Assembly: GCA_963719345.1 (NCBI GenBank)
Contig: CAVRCA010000005.1
Coordinates: 310,001-374,000 of the forward strand
From: CAVRCA01 sp963719345
GTDB lineage: Bacteria > Pseudomonadota > Alphaproteobacteria > Acetobacterales > Acetobacteraceae
Length of the DNA stretch: 64,000 nt
Direction of reading: 5' to 3'
Below are positions 42,435 through 51,862 of this stretch, piece after piece. Each line of letters starts with the position of its first letter. The stretch's first letter is position 1. The notes under the pieces were generated by a model. It did no database searches. It had not been told where the DNA came from and was given only the letters and a program-made list of their open reading frames with translations. Position numbers and translations under genes: made by a program.

Positions 42435-44615
42435 TTGACATTGCAGCTCCCCGTTTCGCCCGACATCGCTGCGGAAAATTACGCGATCACCGCCCCGGCC
42501 TCGCTGCAGGAGCGCCGCCCCCTCACCCTCAAGCACGGCGACACGTTCGGCGTCTACGACGTCAACGGTGACGTGCTCGCCGGCGAAGGTTTCGCGGAAG
42601 GGCTTTACCACCGCGACACCCGCCACCTCTCGCGTTTCGAGCTGCTGCTGAGCGGCAGCCGCCCCATCCTGCTCAGCTCCAGCACGCGCGACGACAACGC
42701 GATGCTGAGCTGTGACCTGACCAACCCGGAAATCCGGTGTGAGGGCGGGACGCTGGAGCACGACCTCATCCACCTCCGGCGCACTAAGTTTCTCTGGGAC
42801 GATGCGTGCTTCGAGCGGCTGGCGGTGCGGAACTTCACGGCCGACCCGCAGACGCTCACGGTCGAGCTGGTCTTTGCCGCGGATTTCGCGGACCTGTTCG
42901 AGGTGCGCGGCTCACACCGGACGCAGCGCGGCCAGCCGCACCCGCCGCAGACCTCTGAGACGGCGATCGTGCTGTCCTACACCGGGCTCGACGACCGGCG
43001 GCGCACGACCTCCCTGCGGTTCGAGCCGACCCCGGTCTCGCTCGATGCCCACCACGCCCGGTTCTCGCTCACGCTGCCGCCGGGTGGGCGAACGGTCATC
43101 TTCATCGAAATCCGGTGCGACCAGGGGGTGCCGCCGGAGCGTCCGGGCGAAGCCTACCTGGCGGCGATGCTGCAGGCGCGCCGGGCCTTGCGTCGCTCCG
43201 TCTCGCGGGCCGCTTCCGTCGCCACCTCCAACGAGATCTTCAACGAGGCGGCGCGGCGCTCGGTATCGGATCTCTACATGCTCATCACCGAGACCGCGCA
43301 GGGTCCATACCCCTACGCGGGTATCCCTTGGTTCAGCACGGCGTTCGGCCGCGATGCGCTGATCACGGCCTTGCAGACGCTGTGGCTCGACCCGGCGATT
43401 GCCCACGGGGTGCTGTCCTATCTCGCCGACAATCAGGCGACCGCGGTCGACCCGGTGGCGGATGCCGAGCCCGGCAAGATCCTGCACGAGGTCCGCCACG
43501 GCGAGATGGCCGAACTCGGCGAGGTGCCGTTCCGGCGCTACTACGGCAGCGTCAATTCGACGCCGCTGTTCGTCATGCTGGCTGGCGCCTATCTTGACCG
43601 CACCGCCGATCTGCCCACCCTGCGGCGGCTTTGGCCCAATGTCGACGCGGCGCTGAACTGGATCGACACCTACGGTGATCGGGACGGCGACGGTTTCGTC
43701 GAGTACGATCGCATGACGGACAAGGGGCTGGCCAATCAGGGCTGGAAGGACAGCCACGATTCGGTCTTCCACGCCGACGGCTCGCCGGCGCATGGGCCGA
43801 TCGCGCTCTGCGAAGTTCAGGCTTACGTCTATGGCGCCAAGCGGGCCGGCGGCCGGATCGCCGCCGCGCTCGGGATGCGCGAGCGGGCAAGCGCATTGGA
43901 CGAGGCCGCCGCGGTCCTGCGCCAGCGCATCGAGGACGCGTTCTGGTCGGAAACCCTCGGGACCTACGCCCTGGCGCTTGATGGCCATAAGCGGCCTTGC
44001 CTGGTTCGGTCGTCCAACGCCGGGCACCTTCTGCTGACCGGGGTGGCCGAGCCGGGCCGGGCGCGTCGCGTCGCGGATCAGTTGATGACCAGCGGGTTCT
44101 TTTCGGGATGGGGCGTCCGGACCCTCGCCTCCGGCGAGACGCGCTACAATCCGATGTCCTATCACAACGGCTCGGTCTGGCCGCACGACAACGCGCTGAT
44201 AGGTATGGGGCTGGCCCGCTACGGATTCCGCGAGGAGGCGGCACGCATCTTCGAGGGGCTGTTCGCCGCCTGCGTGTACATCGATCTGCGGCGGCTGCCC
44301 GAGTTGCTGTGCGGTTTCCCGCGGCGGCGCGGACAGGGGCCGACATTCTACCCGGTCGCCTGCGCGCCACAGGCGTGGGCCGCCGCCACCTCGCTCAGTC
44401 TGATGCAGTCCTGTCTTGGGCTCGGCTTCGACCCGGCCAGCCGCACCGTGACCTTCGACCGCCCGTTCCTGCCCGACTTCCTCCATGAGGTCATTCTGCG
44501 CGGCCTCTGCATCGGTGCGAGCCGCATCGACGTGGCATTCCGCGGCCACGGCAGCGACGTGGCGATGACGGTGCTCAAGCGGACCGGCAACATCCGCGCG
44601 ACCGTGACCGCCTGA
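42435..44615 (+). CDS. Glycogen-debranching-like amylo-alpha-1,6-glucosidase
   Basis: 726 residues in two parts. Residues about 15-240 are the glycogen-debranching N-terminal (GDE_N_bis) beta-rich domain (HGDTFGVYDVNGDVL, EGLYHRDTRHLSRFELLL). Residues about 270-720 are an (alpha/alpha)6 glucosidase-like domain (GIPWFSTAFGRDALITALQTLW, GDRDGDGFVEYDR, GWKDSHDSVFH, YHNGSVWPHDNALIGMGLARYG). Such proteins act on alpha-1,6 or related glucans, often in trehalose/glycogen clusters. TTG 42435 has GGAG nine bases upstream; no ATG fits better. The substrate has not been checked. Confidence 0.88.
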   Translation: MTLQLPVSPDIAAENYAITAPASLQERRPLTLKHGDTFGVYDVNGDVLAGEGFAEGLYHRDTRHLSRFELLLSGSRPILLSSSTRDDNAMLSCDLTNPEIRCEGGTLEHDLIHLRRTKFLWDDACFERLAVRNFTADPQTLTVELVFAADFADLFEVRGSHRTQRGQPHPPQTSETAIVLSYTGLDDRRRTTSLRFEPTPVSLDAHHARFSLTLPPGGRTVIFIEIRCDQGVPPERPGEAYLAAMLQARRALRRSVSRAASVATSNEIFNEAARRSVSDLYMLITETAQGPYPYAGIPWFSTAFGRDALITALQTLWLDPAIAHGVLSYLADNQATAVDPVADAEPGKILHEVRHGEMAELGEVPFRRYYGSVNSTPLFVMLAGAYLDRTADLPTLRRLWPNVDAALNWIDTYGDRDGDGFVEYDRMTDKGLANQGWKDSHDSVFHADGSPAHGPIALCEVQAYVYGAKRAGGRIAAALGMRERASALDEAAAVLRQRIEDAFWSETLGTYALALDGHKRPCLVRSSNAGHLLLTGVAEPGRARRVADQLMTSGFFSGWGVRTLASGETRYNPMSYHNGSVWPHDNALIGMGLARYGFREEAARIFEGLFAACVYIDLRRLPELLCGFPRRRGQGPTFYPVACAPQAWAAATSLSLMQSCLGLGFDPASRTVTFDRPFLPDFLHEVILRGLCIGASRIDVAFRGHGSDVAMTVLKRTGNIRATVTA

Positions 44616-44698
44616 GGCAACTGCGCCCACGCGCAGCCGTTTCGCGAATGATTTTCCCAACCGGGCAATCTGCCCGGCGGTCGACAGGAGACCAGGCG

Positions 44699-44860
44699 AT
44701 GACGGGCGAGCATCAGGACAAGCCGGCGACCGGCGGCAGCGATCGCGACGCGGCGAAAGAGGCCGGCAAGCCGTCGCCCGCCGACCAGAAAACGCCCGTC
44801 GACCAGGACACCCAGCGTGAAGCGGCCGAGGAGCGCAAGCAGCAGGGCGGCTACGACTGA
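44699..44860 (+). CDS. Small hydrophilic protein of unknown function
   Basis: 53 residues, very rich in Asp, Glu, Lys, Gln and Pro, with no hydrophobic core. It ends RKQQGGYD, so it is probably disordered. AGGAG nine bases before ATG 44699 is a strong ribosome site and supports it as a real gene. An in-frame ATG at 44648 is less likely. I do not recognise a function. Confidence 0.6.
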   Translation: MTGEHQDKPATGGSDRDAAKEAGKPSPADQKTPVDQDTQREAAEERKQQGGYD

Positions 44861-44882
44861 CGCTGCATTGCTTGCGCCGCCT

Positions 44883-46070
44883 GTGGTCTGGATCACAGCT
44901 TGCCGGTCGGCGACATGCGAAAAGAAGGGTGCGGAGCCGGCGCCGTCCCATCATTCCCCGCCGACTCCGCCGACGTGCGAGACGCACGTCAACCCGGACC
45001 CTCCTTATGGCCCGGCCGCTCGGCGGTCGGGCCATCTTTTCCTCGGGCTCCTCGTCCTCGTCGCCGGACTGGCCCTGCTGGTCCCGGCCGCCTCCGCGCA
45101 GGCGAAGGCGGTGATCGTCGATCCGTGGCCCGACCCGGCATTGCTGACCGGCGTCCGGGCCGAGGCGGTCGCGTTTCCGTCCAGCAGCCCGTTCTCGCCG
45201 GCGGACCTTGGCCGCACCTCGCCGGCGGCAACCGGCATTGGTCGCCTCTATCTTCCGAACTCCGCTCCGCCCGATCACTCGACCCCCGCCGTTGTCATGC
45301 TGCACGGAGCGGCGGGTCTGGTGCGCGAGCGGGGCGACACCTACGGCCCGCAGCTTGCGGCCATGGGGGTCGCGGTTCTGGTGGTCGACACGTTCGGCGC
45401 CCGTCCCACACTGAACACCGGGTTTACCGAACGGCTGCTCAACATCACCGAGACCATGATGCTGGCGGATGCCTACGCCGCGCTGCGCTACCTCGCCGCG
45501 CGGCCCGAAATCGACCCGCGTCACGTCGTGCTGGCCGGCTTCTCCTACGGCGGCATGGCGACGATGTACGGCCTGTATGCCCAGATTGCCGACCGCATGG
45601 CGCCGACCGGAGTGCGGTTCGCCGGCCATGTCGCGTTCTACGCGCCCTGCATCGCCCGCTTCCGCGATAGCCGGACCACCGGCGCCCCGCTGCTCATGCT
45701 GTACGGCGCCGATGACGAACTGATCCGGCCTGACCGCTGCGCCGAGATTGCCGACGATCTGCGCCGCGGCGGCAGCCAAGTGCAGGTGATCGCCTATCCA
45801 GGCGCGGTGCATCAGTGGGACGGCGGCCTGGCGCGGCAGATGATCGGCCGCAATCTGTCGGCGTGCAGCCTGACCGTCGAGCCGGATGGTACGATCCGCG
45901 ACGATCGCACCGGGCTGCCGATGTCCGGCCCATTCCTGCGCAAGGTGATTCTCGCTCTGTGCGTGTCGAGCCAGCCCTACCCGATCGGCCGCGACCCGCA
46001 GGTGCGGGCGTCGTCGAACCGCGATTTCGGCCGGTTCCTGGCGCGGGTATTCGCCGCGCCCGGACTCTGA
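44883..46070 (+). CDS. Dienelactone hydrolase-like alpha/beta hydrolase, secreted (start uncertain)
   Basis: Alpha/beta hydrolase of the dienelactone-hydrolase type. VVMLHGAAGLVRERGDTYG, VLAGFSYGGMATMYG (nucleophile serine in GFSYGG), MLYGADDELI (acid) and YPGAVHQWDGG (histidine) form the triad. A hydrophobic segment LFLGLLVLVAGLALLVPAASAQA looks like a signal peptide ending at a cleavable site, so it is probably exported. The start is a problem: there is no ATG, GTG or TTG close before the signal. I use GTG 44883, which leaves an odd 50-residue leader. A TTG at 44868 is equally possible. An indel just upstream of the signal would explain this. Confidence 0.75.
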   Translation: MVWITACRSATCEKKGAEPAPSHHSPPTPPTCETHVNPDPPYGPAARRSGHLFLGLLVLVAGLALLVPAASAQAKAVIVDPWPDPALLTGVRAEAVAFPSSSPFSPADLGRTSPAATGIGRLYLPNSAPPDHSTPAVVMLHGAAGLVRERGDTYGPQLAAMGVAVLVVDTFGARPTLNTGFTERLLNITETMMLADAYAALRYLAARPEIDPRHVVLAGFSYGGMATMYGLYAQIADRMAPTGVRFAGHVAFYAPCIARFRDSRTTGAPLLMLYGADDELIRPDRCAEIADDLRRGGSQVQVIAYPGAVHQWDGGLARQMIGRNLSACSLTVEPDGTIRDDRTGLPMSGPFLRKVILALCVSSQPYPIGRDPQVRASSNRDFGRFLARVFAAPGL

Positions 46071-46091
46071 TCCGTCGCCTCAGTGGCGGCG

Positions 46092-46637
46092 TCAGTTCGC
46101 GGCCACTTGCAGCATCGCACCCGCGAGCACCGGCGCGAGCCGCTGCTGATCGACCCCAAACCCGCCGGCGGCCTGGGCAAGAAAAATGATCGCCATGTCC
46201 TCGAGCACGAGATCGGCGGAGTGGCCGCAATCGGCGTCGCCCGAAGCGGTCGGGCCGCCGGCCCAATGCGCGATGTAGACGGTCCCGTGAACGGATCGCG
46301 CCTCCTCCACAACCAGGCTGCCGCCCTGGTCGGCCATGATCGCGGGTTCCAGCCCGCAGGCTCTGGTCGGCACGCCGGGCCGCTCGACGGTGGTCGCCAG
46401 GATGCGGCCGCGGGACGGCGCCGGGACCGCCACGCCGGCGCGGAACGCGACGATGTCGCCGATCGCGGGCGGCACCCGACTGACCTCGGCCGTCGCCATG
46501 GCGGTGACCAGCGCGCCGAGGAACACGGCCAGGCTCAGAACGGCCAAGTGCCGGAGGCTGGGCAGGGGAGGGTCTCCGGTCGGCGTCATGGCGGGTCCGC
46601 TGCGGGTGGCAATGTCCGCCATCCTGCGCCGCAGCAT
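46092..46637 (-). CDS. Hypothetical single-span membrane protein
   Basis: 181 residues that I do not recognise. A hydrophobic segment at about 30-48 is followed by an exported-looking Ala/Gly-rich domain with two or three cysteines (TRACGLEP, DADCGHSADL) and the C-terminal LEDMAIIFLAQAAGG. It is probably a membrane-anchored periplasmic protein. Other in-frame starts are ATG 46622 and ATG 46589. It is convergent with the hydrolase and divergent from rplY. Confidence 0.6.
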   Translation of the reverse strand: MLRRRMADIATRSGPAMTPTGDPPLPSLRHLAVLSLAVFLGALVTAMATAEVSRVPPAIGDIVAFRAGVAVPAPSRGRILATTVERPGVPTRACGLEPAIMADQGGSLVVEEARSVHGTVYIAHWAGGPTASGDADCGHSADLVLEDMAIIFLAQAAGGFGVDQQRLAPVLAGAMLQVAAN

Positions 46638-46799
46638 CTAAGCCAGGGTTAAGGCGACCGGGCCGACTTGCCTTCGCAGGAAGGGTCAGCCGATGCGGGT
46701 TGCGGCCGCCGCGTCGATCCGCTAAACCGCGCGCCGCGCCGGCACCCCTGGAGGCCGGCTTTCGGCATTGGCCGAATGCGAAGATGCGAGGAGCGGATC

Positions 46800-47444
46800 A
46801 TGGCCAACTTCGTCACGATCGAGGCCGAGGCGCGCCCGCGGGCCGGTAAGGGGGCGGCGCGGGCGACACGGCGGGCGGGCAAGGTGCCCGCTGTCATCTA
46901 TGGCGCTCGGCAAGCGCCGACCCTCATCGCGCTCGAGCCCCGGGTCGTGCTGCGCGAGATCCAGCAGAGCGGCTGGCGAAGCCGCCTGTTCGAGATCAAG
47001 CTCGATGGGGAGGCCACCCGCGCCCTGATCCGCGACGTGCAGCACCATCCGGTGACGGACGCGCCCGAGCATGTCGATTTCCAGCGCCTCGCCGCCGGCG
47101 AGACCATTCGCGTCGCGGTCGCCGTGCATTTCGAGAACGAGGGGTTGAGCCCCGGCCTCAAGCGCGGCGGCGTGCTGAACGTCGTACGACACTCGGTCGA
47201 GGTCTACTGCGACCCCGACAGCATCCCCGAGCGGTTCGAGGCGGATCTCGGCCCGCTGGAGATCAACGACAACGTCCGCTGGCACGATCTGCGCGGCACC
47301 GAGGGCACCCGTCCGATGATCGCCGACCGCGACTTCGTGGTCGCCACGGTCGCTCCGCCGACCAAGATGGCCGACCCCGCCGCCGATGCGCCGGCGCCCG
47401 CCGCTGCCGCGCCGGCCGGCAAGCCTGCCGCCCGCAAGAGCTGA
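46800..47444 (+). CDS. rplY: 50S ribosomal protein L25 (general stress protein Ctc form)
   Basis: 5S rRNA-binding protein of the large subunit. 214 residues, the long two-domain form: L25 domain (about 5-92, with KGAARATRRAGKVPAVIYG) and a TL5/CTC-type C-terminal domain (about 100-190), then an Ala/Pro-rich tail. ATG 46800 has GAGGAG nine bases upstream. It is followed by pth 21 bases later, the standard rplY-pth-ychF order of Alphaproteobacteria. Confidence 0.95.
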   Translation: MANFVTIEAEARPRAGKGAARATRRAGKVPAVIYGARQAPTLIALEPRVVLREIQQSGWRSRLFEIKLDGEATRALIRDVQHHPVTDAPEHVDFQRLAAGETIRVAVAVHFENEGLSPGLKRGGVLNVVRHSVEVYCDPDSIPERFEADLGPLEINDNVRWHDLRGTEGTRPMIADRDFVVATVAPPTKMADPAADAPAPAAAAPAGKPAARKS

Positions 47445-47465
47445 GCGGGTTCACCGCCCGCCTCC

Positions 47466-48044
47466 ATGCAGCTCTGGGTCGGCCTCGGCAATCCGGAGCC
47501 CGGCATGGCCCGGCAGCGTCACAATATCGGCTTCATGGCCGCCGACGTGATCGCCGCGCGCCATGGCTTCGCGCCGTGGCGGCAGCGCTTCAAGGGCTTG
47601 GTCGCGGAGGGCAGCATTGCCGGGGAGAAGATCCTGCTGCTGAAGCCGCGTACCTACATGAACGACTCGGGCTCTTCGGTGCAGGCCGCCGCGGCGTTCT
47701 ACAAGCTGCCGCCCGAGGCCATCACCGCCTTCCATGACGAACTCGACCTCGCGCCGGGCAAGGTTCGGGTCAAGCGGGGCGGCGGTGCGGCCGGGCATAA
47801 CGGGTTGCGCAGCATGGACCGCCATCTCGATGGCCCGGACTATTGGCGCGTGCGGCTCGGCATCGGCCACCCCGGCGACAAGGAACGGGTGATGGGCCAC
47901 GTGCTCGGCGATTTTTCCCGAGATGACAGGAACTGGCTGGTGCCGCTGCTTGATGCGGTGGCCGATGCGGCGCCGCTGCTCGCCTCCGGCCGGCCGGAGG
48001 ATTTCATGACCAAGGTCGCGCTGCTGGCGCGCAGCGAGGCGTAG
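47466..48044 (+). CDS. pth: Peptidyl-tRNA hydrolase
   Basis: Releases tRNA from stalled peptidyl-tRNAs. 192 residues. WVGLGNPEPGMARQRHNIGF at the N-terminus contains N9 and H19, KPRTYMNDSGSSV and FHDELDLAPGKVRVKRGGGAAGHNGLRS (conserved Asp) follow, and DYWRVRLGIGHPG lies after. ATG 47466 is the only sensible start. The ychF start is six bases beyond its stop. Confidence 0.97.
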   Translation: MQLWVGLGNPEPGMARQRHNIGFMAADVIAARHGFAPWRQRFKGLVAEGSIAGEKILLLKPRTYMNDSGSSVQAAAAFYKLPPEAITAFHDELDLAPGKVRVKRGGGAAGHNGLRSMDRHLDGPDYWRVRLGIGHPGDKERVMGHVLGDFSRDDRNWLVPLLDAVADAAPLLASGRPEDFMTKVALLARSEA

Positions 48045-48049
48045 CGCCG

Positions 48050-49144
48050 ATGGGCTTCAACTGCGGGATCGTCGGTCTGCCGAACGTCGGCAAGTCGACC
48101 TTGTTCAACGCGCTGACCGCGACGGCGGCGGCGCAGGCGGCCAACTATCCGTTCTGCACCATCGAGCCCAATGTCGGTCGCGTTGCGGTGCCCGACCCGC
48201 GCCTCGAGACGCTGGCGGCGATCGGCAAATCGGCCAAGATCGTGCCGACCAGCCTGGAGTTCGTCGACATCGCCGGGCTGGTGCGCGGCGCCTCCAGGGG
48301 AGAAGGGCTCGGCAACCAGTTCCTCGCCAACATTCGCGAGGTGGACGCGATCATCCACGTGCTGCGCTGCTTCGAGGATGAAGACGTCACGCATGTCGAC
48401 GGCAGTGTCGATCCCATCCGCGACGCCGAGACGGTCGAGACCGAACTGATGCTTGCCGACCTCGAAAGCACGGAAAAGCGCGTCATCGGCCTGCAGAAGC
48501 GCGCACGCGGCGGCGACAAGGAGAGTGCCGCCCAGTTGGCGCTGATCGAGCCGATCATTGCCGCGCTGCAAGCGGGCCGGCCGGCGCGCACCGCGATCCC
48601 GCCGGGGCAGGAGGAAGCGGCGAGGCGCCTGCAGCTGCTCACCGTGAAGCCGGTGATCTACGTCTGCAACGTCGAGGAGGACGCCGCCGCCAGCGGCAAC
48701 CTGCACTCCGATCGCGTGCAGGCGCGCGGTCGCGAGGAAGGCGCGCCGGTGGTCGTCGTCTCGGCGGCGATCGAGGCCGAGGTGAGCCAGTTGGCGGCGG
48801 AAGAGCGCACGGAGTTCCTCGAAGGGCTCGGCCTGCACGACAGCGGGCTCGATCGGGTGATCCGCGCGGGCTACGCCCGGCTCGGCCTCCTTACCTTTTT
48901 CACCGTGGGGCCGAAGGAGACCCGCGCCTGGACCACCGTGCAGGGCACCAGGGCGCCGCAGGCGGCGGGCGTGATCCACGGCGACTTCGAGCGCGGTTTC
49001 ATTGCCTGCGAAACCATTTCCTACGAGGATTACGTCACACTCAAGGGCGAGGCCGGCGCCAAGGAGGCCGGTCGGATGCGCGTCGAGGGCAAGGAGTACA
49101 TGGTGAAGGACGGCGACGTGCTGCTCTTTCGCTTCAATGTCTAG
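48050..49144 (+). CDS. ychF: Ribosome-binding ATPase YchF (Obg-like)
   Basis: Obg-family P-loop protein that prefers ATP; it takes part in ribosome/translation and redox stress roles. 364 residues. G1 motif GLPNVGKST at 9-17, G3 region VDIAGLVRGASRGEGLGNQFL, a coiled-coil insert around residues 130-160 and a C-terminal TGS domain ending in FRFNV. AWTTVQGTRAPQAAGVIHGDFERGFI is the usual late motif. It is third in rplY-pth-ychF. Confidence 0.97.
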   Translation: MGFNCGIVGLPNVGKSTLFNALTATAAAQAANYPFCTIEPNVGRVAVPDPRLETLAAIGKSAKIVPTSLEFVDIAGLVRGASRGEGLGNQFLANIREVDAIIHVLRCFEDEDVTHVDGSVDPIRDAETVETELMLADLESTEKRVIGLQKRARGGDKESAAQLALIEPIIAALQAGRPARTAIPPGQEEAARRLQLLTVKPVIYVCNVEEDAAASGNLHSDRVQARGREEGAPVVVVSAAIEAEVSQLAAEERTEFLEGLGLHDSGLDRVIRAGYARLGLLTFFTVGPKETRAWTTVQGTRAPQAAGVIHGDFERGFIACETISYEDYVTLKGEAGAKEAGRMRVEGKEYMVKDGDVLLFRFNV

Positions 49145-49174
49145 CCGCGCTCCCGCATCCGGGTGTGACCCGGC

Positions 49175-49930
49175 ATGACAGCGGGCCTGCCGATGCTGTC
49201 GGCCGCCGGCTTTCTCGCCGGCGGGATGAACGCGCTGGCGGGCGGCGGATCGTTCGTCAGCTTCCCGGCCCTCATTCTTGCCGGAGTTCCGCCGGTCGCC
49301 GCCAATGCGTCCAGCACGGTCGCCCTGTTTCCCGGCGCCCTCACCAGCATCTGGGCGTTCCGGCACGACCTCGTGCCGGTCGGCGGTGTGCCGTTCCCGG
49401 CAATGCTGGCGATCAGCATGGCAGGCGGGCTGCTCGGCGCGGTGTTGCTGCTGGTCACGCCGGACGCCGCATTCCGGGTCGCGGTTCCGTGGCTGCTGCT
49501 GCTGGCCGCCCTGGCGTTCGCGTTCGGCGGCAAGCTCGGCGTGGCGCTGCGCCGCCGGGTGCGGATCGGCAAGCCGACGATCATGTCGGTCCAGTTCGCG
49601 CTGGCGATCTACGGCGGCTATTTCGGCGGCGCGATCGGCATCATGCTGATGGCCATCTGGAGTCTGATCAGCGGCGCCGAACTGAAGGTGCTGAACCCGG
49701 CGAAGGTCCTGCTGGTGGGCGCGATGAACTCGGTGGCGGTGGTCGCCTTCATCGTCGCCGGCACGGTCTGGTGGCCGGAGACCCTGGCGATGCTGGTCGC
49801 CGCCGCCCTGGGCGGCTACGTCGGCGCCCGCCTGGCGCAGCGCCTGCCGGCGCGGGTTGTCCGCCTCACCATAATCGTGGTCACCTTCGCCATGACGGCC
49901 GCCTTCTTCCGGCCGCTGGTCTGGCCCTGA
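49175..49930 (+). CDS. TSUP family sulfite exporter/permease
   Basis: 251 residues, seven to eight hydrophobic segments. The TSUP (TauE/SafE) signature appears as AGGMNALAGGGSFVSFPALILAGVPPVAANASSTVALFPG in the first repeat (position cue only) and IYGGYFGGAIGIMLMAIW with NPAKVLLVGAMNSVAVV in the second. The substrate is probably a sulfur-containing organic or inorganic anion, but it is not predictable from sequence. It stands alone between ychF and the CHRD gene. ATG 49175 is likely; no strong ribosome site is visible. Confidence 0.88.
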   Translation: MTAGLPMLSAAGFLAGGMNALAGGGSFVSFPALILAGVPPVAANASSTVALFPGALTSIWAFRHDLVPVGGVPFPAMLAISMAGGLLGAVLLLVTPDAAFRVAVPWLLLLAALAFAFGGKLGVALRRRVRIGKPTIMSVQFALAIYGGYFGGAIGIMLMAIWSLISGAELKVLNPAKVLLVGAMNSVAVVAFIVAGTVWWPETLAMLVAAALGGYVGARLAQRLPARVVRLTIIVVTFAMTAAFFRPLVWP

Positions 49931-50030
49931 CCTGCGGCAACCTTTCACATTACAGCGTGTTCTGTCCGGATACGGATATCGTCGTTGGTGAAGGGCCGAA
50001 CGCTCGGTGCCGACGCAGGGGGAGACAAGC

Positions 50031-50474
50031 ATGAAACGCTCAAGCCTGCTCGCGGCGGCCGCCGTGACACTGATTTCGTTCGGCGCGCGCGCCGAGATGG
50101 TGAAATTCCATACGACCATGGACGGCGCGAGCGAGGTGCCCCCCAAGCAAACTCAAGGCACCGGCACGGTGGACGCCACGCTGGATACCAGCAGCAAGAA
50201 ACTCGAGTACATGGCCGATTGGCGCAATCTGAGCGGGCCGGCGACGGCTGCTCATTTCCATGGTCCAGCCGAGCCGGGCGCCAATGCCGGCGTGGTCGTG
50301 CCCTGGGGCAGCAATCCGACCTCGCCCTTCAAGGGCGGTGCTACCCTGACCGATGCCCAGATGAACGATCTGATGGCAGGCAAGTGGTACGCCAACGTCC
50401 ACACGGCCGCCAATCCGGCGGGCGAGATCCGCGGCCAGGTGAAGCGCATTACCAGCAAGGCGCAAGGCGAGTAG
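50031..50474 (+). CDS. CHRD-domain exported protein
   Basis: 147 residues. A signal peptide occupies about 1-21 (ends GARAEM) and is followed by a CHRD domain: GASEVPPKQTQGTGTVDATLD, AAHFHGPAEPGANAGVVVP and WYANVHTAANPAGEIRGQV, the typical motifs. It is probably secreted; the function of bacterial CHRD proteins is not well known. ATG 50031 is preferred, with GGGGGAG six bases before; an ATG eight codons upstream is poorer. It meets the ABC ATPase gene end to end (stops at 50474 and 50475). Confidence 0.9.
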   Translation: MKRSSLLAAAAVTLISFGARAEMVKFHTTMDGASEVPPKQTQGTGTVDATLDTSSKKLEYMADWRNLSGPATAAHFHGPAEPGANAGVVVPWGSNPTSPFKGGATLTDAQMNDLMAGKWYANVHTAANPAGEIRGQVKRITSKAQGE

Positions 50475-51786
50475 CTACTCGATGTCTTCCAGGCTGAACT
50501 GGTCGGCCTCTTCGTCATAACCGTAAAGCTCGGCGTAGCGGCCCCAGCCAATCACCGTGCGCAGCGTGCTCTCGGCATATTCGGGCGACATGTGATCCTC
50601 CAGTTCGTCGCGGAAGCGCAATGCCGGCGCGCGGTGGCTTGGACGCTCGTCCAGCACTTGCCGGATCGTGCGTGCCAGCGGGACGTGCGCACGGAGCGCC
50701 GCCCCGAACAGCTCCTTGCGGGGATCGGTGTCGCTCTCGACGAAGTGCCGCCCCGCCTCGGTCAGGCGTATGTCGCCCTCTTCGAGTACCGGCGAAGCGC
50801 AATAGCTGCAACGCCTCTCCGAGCGGCAGCAATTCGTCGAGTTCGAGCTGCAGCGAGCCCGCCAGCGCCGGAAGGTCGGCCCGCCCGTTGTACGGCGGCG
50901 CCGCGAGCGCCTCCATCAGGCCGGACATCGTGTTGGGGCCGACGCGCGGCAGCGGGCTCGATTCGGTGATAGCCGGAGCCATGTATGCCCGTCCGTCGGT
51001 GGACGGGGCGCGGCGGGTCATCAGGGCGTAGATGTTGTCGACCAGTTGGCGGAACGCCGGCGCAAGCCGATTGCGGGGATGCGGGAAGTTCACCCGCAGC
51101 TCGGTCGCCACGCGCCCCGGGTTGGAGGAGAAGACGAGAATACGGTCCGCCATCAGCACCGCCTCCTCGATGTTGTGCGTCACCATCAACATCGATTTCA
51201 GCGGCAACCGGCCTTCCGACCACAGATCGATGAGGTCCGTGCGCAGGGTTTCCGCCGTCAGCACGTCGAGCGCACTGAACGGCTCGTCCATCAGCAGCAG
51301 GTCGGGGTGGACGACCAACGCGCGGGCCAGTCCGACGCGCTGGCGCATCCCGCCGGACAGCTCCTTCGGGTAGGCGCTGTCATACCCGCCGAGGCCGATC
51401 AGGTCGATTGCCTCCTCGGCCCGGCGCTCGCGCTCGGCACGGGGCACACCCTGCGCCTCCAGTCCCAGCTCCACGTTCTCCTGCACTGTGAGCCAGGGAA
51501 ACAACGCGAAACTCTGGAATACCATTGCGATGCCGGCGGCAGGCCCGTGCAGCGCCTTGCCGCGCCAGATCACCTCGCCGCCGGTGGGGGTCAGCAGCCC
51601 GGCCACGATGCGCAGCAGGGTCGACTTCCCCGAGCCCGAGCGACCGAGCAGCGCGACGATCTCGCCCTCGGTGATCGTCAGGTTGACGTCATCGAGCACG
51701 ATAAGGTCGACATTGCTGTCCTTGTGGTAGGCCTGTCGGACGGCGCGGGCCTCGACGAGCGTGGTGGCGGTGACGACCGTGTCCAT
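50475..51786 (-). pseudogene. ABC transporter ATPase with AAA-associated C-terminal domain, frameshifted
   Basis: Nitrate/sulfonate/taurine-type ATPase. Walker A GRSGSGKST, signature LSGGMRQRVGLARAL, Walker B LLLMDEPFSALDVLT and H-loop VTHNIEEAVLMAD are intact. The AAA-associated C-terminal domain starts normally (LQLELDELLPLGEALQLLRFA) but loses frame at 50788-50793, where one extra base is present. In the -1 frame it continues VLEEGDIRLTEAGRHF to the end, DEEADQFSLEDIE. Joined, it is about 436 residues, normal for the family. It could be a true pseudogene or an assembly error. It is the partner of the permease upstream. Confidence 0.8.
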
Positions 51787-51862
51787 GTCGTTCCTTTCAG
51801 GCCAGGGCGCAATCCGGCCAGGGCGCGGATCGGCCAGGAAGCAGGTCAGGCCAGGAGTCAGG

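Noticed and set aside
42912..45812. A 966-codon open minus-strand frame
   Set aside because: It lies antisense to the debranching-like gene and across two further genes, has low-complexity Arg/His-rich composition and no family motif; it is an artefact of high GC.
47840..50146. A 768-codon open minus-strand frame
   Set aside because: It is antisense to pth, ychF and the TSUP gene, which have clear motifs; the frame shows only charged repeats typical of GC-rich shadows.
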